In this document: in pieces, positions 1 through 7,105 of the stretch | Layout of the letters: each line of letters opens with the position of its first letter | Numbering within the stretch: position 1 is the first letter of the stretch | Assembly: GCA_030039695.1 (NCBI GenBank) | Contig: JASHVB010000252.1 | Location: forward strand, 1-22,336 | From: Acetobacteraceae bacterium | GTDB taxonomy: Bacteria; Pseudomonadota; Alphaproteobacteria; Acetobacterales; Acetobacteraceae | Length of the DNA: 22,336 nt | Direction of reading: 5' to 3' | Made by a program: the position numbers and the translations under genes | Notes under the pieces: model-generated | Database searches by the model: none | What the model was told of the DNA's origin: nothing | What the model saw: the letters and a program-made list of their open reading frames with translations, nothing else

Positions 1-81
1 CTGTAGCCGTTGGCGATGCCGACGCAAAGGATGTCTGGATGTCTGACGCCAGCCGAACCGGAACGACGAAGGAAAACGGCG
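1..81 (+). repeat. Direct repeat, copy 1 of phaC leader and start
   Basis: These bases match 539-619 at a constant offset of 538, with differences only at 44 (T versus C) and 77 (C versus G). The copy includes the phaC Shine-Dalgarno (AAAGGA), its ATG (39-41) and the first dozen codons. After 81 the sequence becomes lipoprotein coding sequence on the minus strand. The repeat begins at the window edge, so its true left limit is unseen. Confidence 0.9.
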
Positions 82-508
82 CCGCCGTCGGGGCGCCCGG
101 CGGTGGCGGCGGGGGCATCGATCCTGTCCCGAACAACCCGGGCGATGCCTGCGGCGAGGACGGGTCGGCGATCGGCGCCGCGGCGGCCAGGTATTCGGCG
201 TGCGCACGGTCGGCGACCAAGCCCTGGGTGATCGACTCCAACTGTTTTTTGTCGGGTGTCGCCGGCCTGGGCGGCACCGTCGCCAGATTCGGATACGGTT
301 GGTTGCCGCCGGGTGGCGGCGGACGCTGCTGGGCGATCTCACCGCCCTCCAGGTGGTGCCACCAGTTCACCGGGTTTATCGACGACTGGGAGCTCGACGA
401 GCACCCCGCCAGCATCAGCGGCACAGCCATGCAGCACACGGCGCGGCCAACCGCTTGAACCACCTTGGCCCCACCAGTAGCTTGCGTGCCCCTTCCGCCG
501 ATCACCAT
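1..508 (-). CDS. Proline-rich outer-membrane lipoprotein, 5' part, fused to antisense phaC leader
   Basis: Read leftwards from an ATG at 508, the frame is open to the window edge. About 26 residues of basic and hydrophobic sequence lead to a lipobox (LMLAGC), so the product should be lipidated on Cys and exported. Then come a Ser run, NPVNWWHHLEGGEIAQQRPPPP, further Pro-rich stretches and MPPPPPPGAPTAAP. From memory, similar lipoproteins in Acetobacteraceae carry this NWW/RPPPP region before a C-terminal OmpA-like domain. Here the lipoprotein-like sequence stops near base 81 and the frame continues into the antisense of a copy of the phaC start (FVVPVRLASDIQTSF). If the left flank repeats the 538-bp unit, the frame would meet TAG about 16 bases outside the window, giving about 174 residues without the C-terminal domain. 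The gene diverges from phaC. The start could also be a downstream GTG. The lipoprotein call is firm. Whether this copy is functional is doubtful. Confidence 0.7.
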   Translation of the reverse strand, partial: MVIGGRGTQATGGAKVVQAVGRAVCCMAVPLMLAGCSSSSQSSINPVNWWHHLEGGEIAQQRPPPPGGNQPYPNLATVPPRPATPDKKQLESITQGLVADRAHAEYLAAAAPIADPSSPQASPGLFGTGSMPPPPPPGAPTAAPFSFVVPVRLASDIQTSFASASPTAT

Positions 509-538
509 ATGACGTATCCGCCTACGCTGCTGCCACTT

Positions 539-619
539 CTGTAGCCGTTGGCGATGCCGACGCAAAGGATGTCTGGATGTCCGACGCCAGCCGAACCGGA
601 ACGACGAAGGAAAAGGGCG
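539..619 (+). repeat. Direct repeat, copy 2 (genuine phaC leader and start)
   Basis: This is the partner of 1-81, with 79 of 81 bases identical. This copy leads into the full phaC gene and carries its ribosome-binding site, so it is taken as the functional one. To its left lie the lipoprotein start and the divergent intergenic region. Confidence 0.9.
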
Positions 620-2409
620 GCACCGAGCCCCCGGCGCCCCAGTTCAAGCTGCCTGATCCGGCGGTGCTCGGCCGCTCGATGGCGGACATCGCCGAGCGTT
701 CCCAGCGACTCGTCGCCGACTGGCTGAAGCGCCAGCGGCAGGAGACGCAAGAAGTCGATCCGCTCAATATCGGCAGCGCTTTCATGGAGATGACGGCGAA
801 GCTGATGGCCAATCCGGCCGCGATCATGAAGGCGCAGATCGGCTTCTGGCAGGACTACATGACGCTCTGGCAGAACACGACGCGGCGGATGATGGGCATA
901 CCGGCTGAGGCCGTGATCGACGCGCCGTCGTCGGACCGCCGGTTCAAGGACGACGCTTGGAAGGAGAACGAGGTCTTCGACTTCATCAAGCAGTCCTATC
1001 TGCTGTCGGCGCGTTACGTGCAGGACGTGGTGACGCATGTGGACGGGCTGGATCCGAAGACAGCGCAGAAGGTGGATTTCTATTCACGGCAGTTCTGCGA
1101 TGCAATGAGCCCCTCCAACTTCCTCCTCACCAACCCGGAAGTACTGCGTAAGACCGCCGAGACGGGCGGCGAGAACTTGCTGAAGGGCCTGAACAACCTG
1201 CTTGCGGACCTGGAGCGTGGGAAGGGTCAGCTGCACATCAAGATGACCGACATGGACGCGTTCCGCGTCGGCGAGAACATCGGGGTGTCGCCAGGCAAGG
1301 TGATCTACCAAAACGATTTGATGCAGTTGATCCAGTATTCGCCGACGACAGACAAGGTGCTGAAGCGGCCGCTGCTGATCGGACCGCCTTGGATTAACAA
1401 ATTCTATATTTTGGATCTGCGGCCGCGGAACAGTTTTGTGCGGTGGGCGGTGTCCCAGGGGCATACGGTGTTCGTGATCTCGTGGGTAAATCCCGACGAA
1501 AAGCTCGCAGAGAAGGGCTTCGAGGATTACATGCACGAGGGCTATCTCGCGGCGCTAAATGCGATCGAGCAAGCGACGGGGGAGCGTGAGGTCAACGCGA
1601 TCGGCTATTGCCTGGGCGGCACGCTGCTGGCGTCAACACTGGCGTATATGGCGGCGAAGGGCGACGACCGCATCAAGTCGGCGACGTTTTTCGTGACGAT
1701 GATGGATTTTCAGGACGCCGGCGAACTTGGCGTGTTCATCGACGAGGAGCAATTGCGCTCGCTCGAAGAAAAGATGAACCAACGTGGCTATCTCGAAGGT
1801 AGCGAGATGGCAACAACGTTCAACATGCTCCGCGCCAACGACCTGATCTGGTCCTTTGTGGTCAACAACTACCTGCTTGGTAACGATCCGTTCCCGTTCG
1901 ACTTGTTGTACTGGAACGCGGATTCCACGCGCATGCCTGCCCGCATGCACAGCTTCTACCTCCGCAAGATGTACCAGGAGAATCTGCTGGCGCAACCTGA
2001 CGGCATCGAGCTGTCGGGCGTGCCGATCGACCTGCGCGAGGTGAAGGTGCCGGCGTATTTTCTGTCCACGCGCGAGGACCATATCGCACCGTGGAAGTCG
2101 ACCTACCGTGGCACGCAGTTGCTCGGCGGCAAAAAGCGCTTCGTGCTGGCGGCGTCGGGGCATATTGCCGGGGTGGTGAATCCGCCCGAGAGCGGTAAGT
2201 ACAGCCACTGGATCAATGAGCAACTGCCCCCTGATCCGGAAGCCTGGTTCAAGGGCGCGACCGAGATAGCTGGCTCGTGGTGGCCGGATTGGCACCGCTG
2301 GGTTAACGCGCAGGCGAGAGCGCAGGTGCCGGCGCGCGTGCCAGGCGACGGCAAGCTGCGGCCGATCGAGGATGCGCCGGGGAATTACGTGAAAGAACGG
2401 CTTAGCTGA
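577..2409 (+). CDS. phaC: Class I poly(3-hydroxyalkanoate) synthase
   Basis: PhaC polymerises (R)-3-hydroxyacyl-CoA into polyester at the surface of intracellular PHA granules, releasing CoA. The 610 residues fit class I synthases, which work without PhaE or PhaR. An N-terminal PhaC domain (about 65-250) is followed by an alpha/beta-hydrolase core. The lipase-like box GYCLGG (343-348) puts the nucleophile at Cys345. Asp501 (REDHIAPW) and His529 (ASGHIAGVVNPP) complete the triad, and the 28-residue Asp-His spacing equals that of the Cupriavidus necator enzyme. The C-terminus has the usual Trp-rich segment (SWWPDWHRW). The ATG is preceded by AAAGGA at a 7-base spacing. The gene diverges from a lipoprotein gene, and no phaA, phaB or phasin gene is adjacent. 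Its first codons are duplicated at 39-81. Confidence 0.97.
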   Translation: MSDASRTGTTKEKGGTEPPAPQFKLPDPAVLGRSMADIAERSQRLVADWLKRQRQETQEVDPLNIGSAFMEMTAKLMANPAAIMKAQIGFWQDYMTLWQNTTRRMMGIPAEAVIDAPSSDRRFKDDAWKENEVFDFIKQSYLLSARYVQDVVTHVDGLDPKTAQKVDFYSRQFCDAMSPSNFLLTNPEVLRKTAETGGENLLKGLNNLLADLERGKGQLHIKMTDMDAFRVGENIGVSPGKVIYQNDLMQLIQYSPTTDKVLKRPLLIGPPWINKFYILDLRPRNSFVRWAVSQGHTVFVISWVNPDEKLAEKGFEDYMHEGYLAALNAIEQATGEREVNAIGYCLGGTLLASTLAYMAAKGDDRIKSATFFVTMMDFQDAGELGVFIDEEQLRSLEEKMNQRGYLEGSEMATTFNMLRANDLIWSFVVNNYLLGNDPFPFDLLYWNADSTRMPARMHSFYLRKMYQENLLAQPDGIELSGVPIDLREVKVPAYFLSTREDHIAPWKSTYRGTQLLGGKKRFVLAASGHIAGVVNPPESGKYSHWINEQLPPDPEAWFKGATEIAGSWWPDWHRWVNAQARAQVPARVPGDGKLRPIEDAPGNYVKERLS

Positions 2410-2413
2410 CGTA

Positions 2414-2448
2414 GCGGCCGCGGTCGCTGCGACGTCGCCACCGGCCGC
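2414..2448 (+). terminator. Possible phaC terminator hairpin
   Basis: GCGGCCG (2414-2420) is complementary to CGGCCGC (2442-2448), with a 21-base loop, 4 bases after the phaC stop codon. There is no T run, so this is a weak terminator candidate in very GC-rich sequence. Confidence 0.3.
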
Positions 2449-2553
2449 CGACGCGGCCGGGCGAGCCAAGGCACTGATTGGGATCCTGACACAGGGCCGA
2501 GCGTCAGCCCGCCTCGAATCGCGCCCGCGCTGGTCGAGGCTGTACGGTTTAAC

Positions 2554-2820
2554 TCATGCTCCCAGTGGCAGGATCTCTTTCAGTTGGCCGGTATAGCAGC
2601 ATTCTTTGATATGCAGGTCGAGATGATGGCTGAGCTCGTCGTGCCAGACAATGAAGCCGGGACCGGACAGGTCGCCTGTTCGGCATGACACAGACCGCGG
2701 CGTTGGCAGCGGCAACAGCCAGGGCTCGATCGCGATCTCAGTACAATAGAGCACGCCGCCCTTTGTGCGGCAGACAGAGAACTCCATCGGAGCCAGTGCT
2801 GCAATCCGCCCCTCAACCAC
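2554..2820 (-). CDS. Doubtful small ORF, 88 residues, unrecognised
   Basis: This is a GTG-initiated frame in the stretch between phaC and the aspartoacylase pseudogene. I recognise no family. The product has no clear signal peptide or membrane segment and contains a His/Asp/Glu-rich part (VWHDELSHHLDLHIKECC). There is no convincing ribosome-binding site. The same frame is open again upstream of a TAG near 2834, reading a hydrophobic stretch (AGLIGMLVMSIELE), so the ORF may be the remnant of a longer gene broken by a stop. Codon composition is less GC-rich than in neighbouring genes. It could equally be chance. Nothing else recognisable lies in 2449-2905. Confidence 0.2.
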   Translation of the reverse strand: MVEGRIAALAPMEFSVCRTKGGVLYCTEIAIEPWLLPLPTPRSVSCRTGDLSGPGFIVWHDELSHHLDLHIKECCYTGQLKEILPLGA

Positions 2821-2905
2821 ATTACTAATCTACTCAAGCTCGATGGACATGACCAACATACCGATCAGGCCGGCTATGATATTCGACGTACGAGAGGCCA
2901 TTGCA

Positions 2906-3474
2906 ATGCCGTCAAGCAAAATTGGCCGCCGCGACTGCATGACCTCCTCTATTGCCGCTGTTGGTGCATTGTCCATCGTCCCCAGTGAAGCTTACGCGGC
3001 GACTTCACAACCAGGTACGGACCCACGTCCGTGGGGTCAGGAACGGTTTACACAGGCGAGGTTATCCAGGCAGAGAAAGTTGTCAGTCAGCTCAGCGTCG
3101 CAGACCTCGAACCCGGCAAAAAGCATTCTCTCTATTTTCAGGGCGTGCAGATGCCCGGCGGCAAGCATTGGTTTGTGTCTGTCGTCGTCGCCAAGGGCAT
3201 ACGATCCGGCAAGCAATTCACCCTGACAAGCGGCGTGCATGGCGACGAGATGCGTTCGATCCGGACAGTGCAGACCGTGATGGATCAACTGGATCCGACA
3301 CAAATGTCCGGGACGGTTATGGCCGTGCTGGGCATTGCGCGCCCCGCCGTTGAAAACATGCAGCGCCGCTGGCGCAATTCCGGGCGCAGCATCTATCTCA
3401 TTGACATGAACCGAGAAAAGCCCGGAAACGAAAACGGCGCGAGCGCTCCACGCCGTCATGCCGCAGCGGTGTGA
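2906..3474 (+). pseudogene. Tat-exported succinylglutamate desuccinylase/aspartoacylase-like gene, frameshifted and truncated
   Basis: An ATG at 2906, with GAGAGG 9 bases upstream, opens a Tat-type signal peptide: GRRDC, then a hydrophobic run ending SEAYAA. After about base 3015 the family sequence continues in another frame, open from 3031. That part has EVIQAEKVVSQLSVADLEPGKK-like sequence, the zinc motif SGVHGDE (His and Glu ligands three apart) and DMNREKPGNENG, which matches the D-x-N-R substrate-binding region of zinc carboxypeptidase-like aspartoacylases. The frame ends at TGA 3474 just after SAPRRHA. The remaining C-terminal half, including the third zinc ligand, is missing. Functional relatives are roughly 350 residues, so this copy holds about half plus a frameshift near 3015-3031. 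No remnant of the missing half was recognised downstream. A sequencing error could explain the frameshift but not the truncation. Confidence 0.7.
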
Positions 3475-3900
3475 ACGGCAAGACGGCGGTCTGCCGCACC
3501 GACGCCTCGTCGGAGCGTGGAAACGTATTGTCGTTCATCATGTTCGGTCGGCCGAATCCGACCCTTCGACATGGCGTGCACCCCGATAGCGAAAGCACCT
3601 ACGCTGAGTAATGGTGCTGGCGCCCGCGACGCGCCTCGGGTGCGGCACGCCGCTTCTGTACAGCGACGTCCGGAATGGGTGACAGCAGCCGTGCAGGCGA
3701 GAAAGCCCGTCGCGCTTGCCGCGACACGCGCCAGCTTCCGGACCAATCCACCTCTTTGCCGCACAGCAGGACTGACAGCGCAAGAAGTTCAACCGTCAGG
3801 CGTGCCTGCATCAAGATCTCATTAGACGGAGGGATCAAGCCCGACCATAGCAGTTGAGTTTCCTGTCAACCGCTGCATGGCCAGCAACGACAGTCAGCGG
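3475..3900. other. Stretch without a recognisable gene
   Basis: Several overlapping frames of 60-100 codons are open on both strands, but none has a recognisable domain, good ribosome-binding site or signal peptide. It lies between two broken genes and is most simply decayed sequence. I see no RNA gene or clear repeat in it. Confidence 0.4.
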
Positions 3901-4321
3901 TCAGCGAATCTGCATCACTTGCAGTTGGGCGAGATGGGTCGCGGCATGGGTGGCCGGCAGCGTCGGCAGGTTGGTCAACAGCGCGAATGTCTGGTCTGGC
4001 GCTAGGCTGAACGACGGCGGCGGGATCAGGCTGCGGCGCGGGTGAATCATATTACCGGTGTCCAAGTCCTGCGTCAGCCGCAGCAGGCATCGATGACCAA
4101 CGGCGGCGGTGCGTTTGGCGCAACACCCAGCGTGCGGCGAAGCTCATCGCACACTTGATCGAGCTGGAGACCCGTCATTGGTGATACGGCAACCCAGCGC
4201 GGGCTCGTGCTCTGGACTGCCAGATATCCAACGCGAATGATTGCCCGCAGCGCCGCGATCGGATCGCCGCGCAGCCGGATAGGAGCAAGGCGCCGGCTAC
4301 AGCAATGAGACGGGCACGCAT
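3901..4321 (-). pseudogene. Small lipoprotein gene broken by frameshifts
   Basis: A strong ribosome-binding site (GGAAGGAG, 7 bases before the ATG at 4321) starts a typical lipoprotein signal: MRARLIAVAGALLLSGCAA, with lipobox LLSGC. That frame stops after about 48 codons. A second frame then carries protein-like sequence ending LRRTLGVAPNAPPPLVIDACCG at 4074. A third carries RLTQDLDTG, PPPSFSLAPDQTFALLTNLP and a clean C-terminus HLAQLQVMQIR before TGA at 3901-3903. The length from ATG to final stop is not a multiple of three. I read this as one gene of about 140 codons with two frameshifts. The protein family is not recognised. It lies 57 bp downstream of the carbonic anhydrase gene on the same strand, so it was probably the last gene of that unit. 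Independent overlapping ORFs remain possible. Confidence 0.45.
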
Positions 4322-4378
4322 GGCGCATCTCCTTCCGGATTTCCGGGCTCGCAGAGATGGTGCGATGTTCGAAAGAGC

Positions 4379-4948
4379 CTAGGCTACGGATTGCAACCCA
4401 GCTCGGAATCGCCGTGCCAGTTCCCGATACACCAATGCATTGCGCGCAAACTTCGCCTGCTCCTGGGCGTCCATCACCCGCCGCAGCTTCGCCGGGGAAC
4501 CGGCCCACAGCTCATTAGGCCCGATCACCTTGCCCGGGGTCAGCAGCCCGCCGGCGGCGAGCATTCCACCTTCCTCAATGATGCAGCCGTCCAGCACAGT
4601 GGCGGAGATGCCAACGAAGCCGCGGTTCTTGATAGTACAGGCGTGAATGACGGCGTTATGGCCGACGGTGACGTCGTCGCCGATGTTGGCAGGCGCATCG
4701 AAATCAACGTGGATGATCGTTCCGTCCTGGATGTTGGTGCGGGCACCGATGCGGATCGGAGCAAGATCGCCGCGGACCAGACAGTGGAACCAGATGCCAG
4801 TCTCCGGCCCGACCGTCACATTGCCGATCACTGCCGCCGTGCGGGCGATGAACGCGTCCGAATGGATGTCCGGAACGACGCCGTCCAGTGAGAACACGGG
4901 ACCGAAGTCCGCGTCGGGCAGAGCAGCGCCGAACCTCGGATCAGGCAT
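4379..4948 (-). CDS. Gamma-class carbonic anhydrase family protein (left-handed beta-helix)
   Basis: The 189-residue cytoplasmic protein has the hexapeptide-repeat pattern of the gamma-carbonic anhydrase/YrdA family. Turns such as [22 protein letters not shown] and GAGG-like segments run from about 38 to 145, followed by a C-terminal helix. The expected zinc ligands are His80 (GTIIHV), His97 and His102 ([12 protein letters not shown]). Their 5-residue spacing equals that of His117 and His122 in archaeal Cam. Conserved GSPAK (150-154) is also present. Many members of this family have no demonstrated carbonic anhydrase activity, so zinc binding is better supported than catalysis. The ATG overlaps the end of argC by 8 bp (ATGCCTGA), implying translational coupling. 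Confidence 0.92.
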   Translation of the reverse strand: MPDPRFGAALPDADFGPVFSLDGVVPDIHSDAFIARTAAVIGNVTVGPETGIWFHCLVRGDLAPIRIGARTNIQDGTIIHVDFDAPANIGDDVTVGHNAVIHACTIKNRGFVGISATVLDGCIIEEGGMLAAGGLLTPGKVIGPNELWAGSPAKLRRVMDAQEQAKFARNALVYRELARRFRAGLQSVA

Positions 4949-5894
4949 CCGCCATCTCTCGCGCGCCGGCGCCCGCGCGCAGGCCCAGCATCAGGCCGAT
5001 GTTCTGCACCGCGGCGCCCGAAGCGCCCTTTCCCAGATTGTCCAGCCGTGCAACCAGCACGGCCTGCCGGTGCATTTCGTTGACGTGGACATGGAGTTCC
5101 AGGCGGTCGGTGTCGTTCAGCGCCTCCGCCTCCAGCTTGCCGTCGGGCGGCGGCGTGGCGACGCCAACAAGTTCGCAGCCGGCGTAATGCGCCTCCAGTG
5201 CCGCGCGCAGATCTGCGCCGGTCGGCTTGCCAGGCAGTGTGTCCAGGTGCAGCGGCACCGACACCAGCATGCCTTGCCGGCAATGCGCGACCGAGGGGAC
5301 AAAAATTGGCCGCCGGGTCAGGCCAGCATAGAGCTGCATCTCCGGAAGGTGCTTGTGTTCCAGCCCCAGCGCGTAGAGTTCGAACGCTGGCCCGCCTTGC
5401 ATCTCGTGCGCCTGGATCATCGCCTTGCCGCCACCGGAATAGCCGCTGACTGCATTGACTGTGAGCGGATAGTCAGGCGGCATCAGTCCGACATCGACGA
5501 GTGGCCGGATCAGGCCGATGGCACCGGTTGGGTAGCAACCGGGGTTGGCGACCTTGTGCGCCGCAGCGATGCGCCCGGCCTGGCCAGGAAGCATCTCGGG
5601 GAAGCCATAGACCCAGTCAGGGTTCACGCGATGCGCGGTGCTGGCGTCCAGCACTTTGGGCGCTGCATTGCCCAGGCTTGCGGCAAGATCGGCGGATTCG
5701 GTGGCTGCGTCGTCGGGCAGGCACAGCACGACAAGGTCTACCTGCGCCATTATGTCCTTGCGCGCCGCAAGATCGCGGCGGGACGCAGGCGGCAGGCTCT
5801 TCACGACGACGTCGGGCATGGCCGCAAGGCGGTCGCGGATTCCCAGGCCGGTGGTTCCGGATTCACCGTCGATGAAGACGCTGGGCTTGGACAT
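4941..5894 (-). CDS. argC: N-acetyl-gamma-glutamyl-phosphate reductase (short type)
   Basis: ArgC makes N-acetylglutamate 5-semialdehyde from N-acetyl-gamma-glutamyl phosphate with NADPH, the third step of arginine synthesis, in the cytoplasm. The 317 residues match the short type-2 ArgC. The N-terminal nucleotide-binding region reads [17 protein letters not shown] (7-23). The catalytic Cys120 lies in [10 protein letters not shown], and the conserved EHKHLPEM segment (179-186) supplies the active-site His. The gene follows rpsI on the same strand after 127 bp. Its 3' end overlaps the carbonic anhydrase start. Arginine genes next to rplM-rpsI are, from memory, common in alphaproteobacteria. 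Confidence 0.96.
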   Translation of the reverse strand: MSKPSVFIDGESGTTGLGIRDRLAAMPDVVVKSLPPASRRDLAARKDIMAQVDLVVLCLPDDAATESADLAASLGNAAPKVLDASTAHRVNPDWVYGFPEMLPGQAGRIAAAHKVANPGCYPTGAIGLIRPLVDVGLMPPDYPLTVNAVSGYSGGGKAMIQAHEMQGGPAFELYALGLEHKHLPEMQLYAGLTRRPIFVPSVAHCRQGMLVSVPLHLDTLPGKPTGADLRAALEAHYAGCELVGVATPPPDGKLEAEALNDTDRLELHVHVNEMHRQAVLVARLDNLGKGASGAAVQNIGLMLGLRAGAGAREMADA

Positions 5895-5943
5895 CTCTCT
5901 TCTCCCCGCCGGACACGCTCCTCTCGCCCCCGTGGGAGGGAGG

Positions 5944-5993
5944 TGAGGGAGAGTGCCGCGTGCGCCACCTAGGTGGCACCCACCCCCAACCGC
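5944..5993. repeat. Gene-end palindromic element between rpsI and argC
   Basis: In the 127-bp gap, TGAGGG (5944-5949) and a GTGCCGCGTGC core precede a perfect 14-bp palindrome, GCCACCT/AGGTGGC (5964-5977), and a C-rich stretch. Related arrangements occur after the hydratase gene (16619) and after the aminotransferase gene (22167). It may act as a transcription attenuator or a processing hairpin between rpsI and argC. Confidence 0.45.
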
Positions 5994-6021
5994 CCTCCTA
6001 CGACGAGCGGGTGAGCATCGC

Positions 6022-6543
6022 TCATCGCTTGCTGAACTGGAAGCTGCGGCGGGCCTTGACTTTGCCGTACTTCTTCCGCTCGACCACGCGAGAATCGCGG
6101 GTGAGGAATCCCGCGACCTTCAGAATGCCGCGCAGGTCTGGCTCGTAATAGGTCAGAGCACGGCTGATCCCATGCCGCACAGCGCCAGCCTGGCCGGACA
6201 GTCCGCCCCCATCAACTGTGCAATAGACGTCGAACTGGTTGTAGCGGTCCGCCACCAGGAACGGCTGGGTGATCAGCATGCGCAGCACCGGACGGGCGAA
6301 GTATTGCGCCGCCTTCTTGCCGTTGATGCTGATTTCGCCCTTGCCCGGCTTGATCCAAACCCGCGCCACAGCGTCCTTGCGCCGCCCGGTGGCATAGGAG
6401 CGTCCCAGAGCATCGCGCTTCGGCTCGCGCTTGGGTTGCTCCGCCAACGCCGGCGCACCGGGTGCCGCCGCGGGCGCCTGCGCCTGCTGTGCGGCCAGCA
6501 TGTCCTTCAGATCAGCGAGACTGCGCCCCTGGGTTCCAGACAT
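6022..6543 (-). CDS. rpsI: 30S ribosomal protein S9
   Basis: S9 binds 16S rRNA in the head of the small subunit, with its basic tail reaching the P site. The core begins at [20 protein letters not shown] and includes [16 protein letters not shown]. It ends in the canonical basic tail [17 protein letters not shown], whose terminal Arg contacts P-site tRNA. About 45 Ala/Pro/Gln-rich residues precede the core. Such extensions are usual in alphaproteobacterial S9. The frame is open further upstream, but the ATG at 6543 is preferred because it lies 4 bases after the rplM stop codon, with GAGG in the end of rplM as the ribosome-binding site. It is cotranscribed with rplM. Confidence 0.97.
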   Translation of the reverse strand: MSGTQGRSLADLKDMLAAQQAQAPAAAPGAPALAEQPKREPKRDALGRSYATGRRKDAVARVWIKPGKGEISINGKKAAQYFARPVLRMLITQPFLVADRYNQFDVYCTVDGGGLSGQAGAVRHGISRALTYYEPDLRGILKVAGFLTRDSRVVERKKYGKVKARRSFQFSKR

Positions 6544-6547
6544 CGAA

Positions 6548-7015
6548 TCAGCCTCGCTTGTTCTTCGGATTGAGAGCGGCGACGTCCAGCTTCCTTGGCT
6601 GCTGACCGTCATGCGGATGTTCCGTACCGGCGTAGATATACAGGTGCTTCATCTGCCGACGCTGTAACGGGCCGCGCGTAATCATCCGTTCCACCGCTTT
6701 TTCCAGCACCTGCTCCGGGTGCTTGCTCTCTAGACGTTGGCGGATGGACCGGCCTTTGATCCCGCCGGGATAGCCGGTGTGATAGTAGAACATCGACTGA
6801 TCCGCCTTGTCGCCGGTGATGCGCACCTTGGCCGCGTTCACCACGACAATGTTGTCGCCGCAATCAACGTGCGGGGTGAACTGCGGTTTGTGCTTGCCGC
6901 GAAGGCGGTTGGCGATGATGACGGCAAGGCGGCCGAGAACGACGCCTTCCGCGTCGATCAGCACCCAGTCCTTTTTTACCTCTGCTGGCTTCAGGGAGGC
7001 TGTGGTCTTAAGCAT
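6548..7015 (-). CDS. rplM: 50S ribosomal protein L13
   Basis: L13 is an early-assembly 23S rRNA-binding protein of the large subunit. The 155-residue product has family sequence throughout: [50 protein letters not shown], and [17 protein letters not shown] near the C-terminus. It is the first gene of the rplM-rpsI pair, and a sigma70-like promoter sits 30 bp upstream of its start codon. A near-perfect palindrome lies further upstream at 7084-7105. Confidence 0.98.
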   Translation of the reverse strand: MLKTTASLKPAEVKKDWVLIDAEGVVLGRLAVIIANRLRGKHKPQFTPHVDCGDNIVVVNAAKVRITGDKADQSMFYYHTGYPGGIKGRSIRQRLESKHPEQVLEKAVERMITRGPLQRRQMKHLYIYAGTEHPHDGQQPRKLDVAALNPKNKRG

Positions 7016-7044
7016 GGGAGAGGGTCCGTGCGGTTTGGCGGCGC

Positions 7045-7073
7045 GATATGCGGGTAAACCCGCGTGCAGTCAA
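7045..7073 (-). promoter_or_regulatory. Sigma70-like promoter of rplM-rpsI
   Basis: On the minus strand TTGACT (7073-7068) is followed after 17 bases by CATATC (7050-7045). The -10 ends 29 bp before the rplM ATG. Spacing and -35 are close to consensus. The call is by pattern only. Confidence 0.6.
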
Positions 7074-7083
7074 GAGTTTCACC

Positions 7084-7105
7084 TTGTGGTGTTATAATAC
7101 CACAA
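7084..7105. promoter_or_regulatory. Near-perfect palindrome upstream of rplM (operator candidate)
   Basis: The arms TTGTGGT (7084-7090) and ACCACAA (7099-7105) are exact complements. The 8-base centre is itself the palindrome TTATAA plus one mismatched pair, giving 22 bp with one mismatch. It lies 10 bp upstream of the rplM -35 and is AT-rich in otherwise GC-rich DNA. It contains TATAAT on the plus strand (7093-7098) but no good -35 for it. A dimeric regulator site is one reading. Confidence 0.45.

Noticed and set aside
39..458. A 139-residue plus-strand ORF beginning with the phaC N-terminus
   Set aside because: Only its first dozen codons resemble PhaC. The rest is antisense to the clear lipoprotein sequence, so it is a by-product of the duplication junction.
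522..1038. Minus-strand ORFs antisense to the start of phaC
   Set aside because: They lack domains and ribosome-binding sites, and phaC is unambiguous on the other strand. Their shared tail explains the in-frame fusion of the truncated lipoprotein.
3475..3900. Possible insertion-sequence remnant after the broken aspartoacylase gene
   Set aside because: No terminal inverted repeats, target duplication or transposase motif could be seen.
4647..5972. A 441-residue plus-strand ORF across carbonic anhydrase and argC
   Set aside because: It is antisense to two well-supported genes, His/Gln/Arg-rich and without any domain. Long antisense frames are common in GC-rich DNA.
7070..7098. Plus-strand promoter using TATAAT at 7093-7098
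   Set aside because: The -35 position (TCAAGA) matches consensus poorly, and no gene follows. The symmetry suggests an operator instead.
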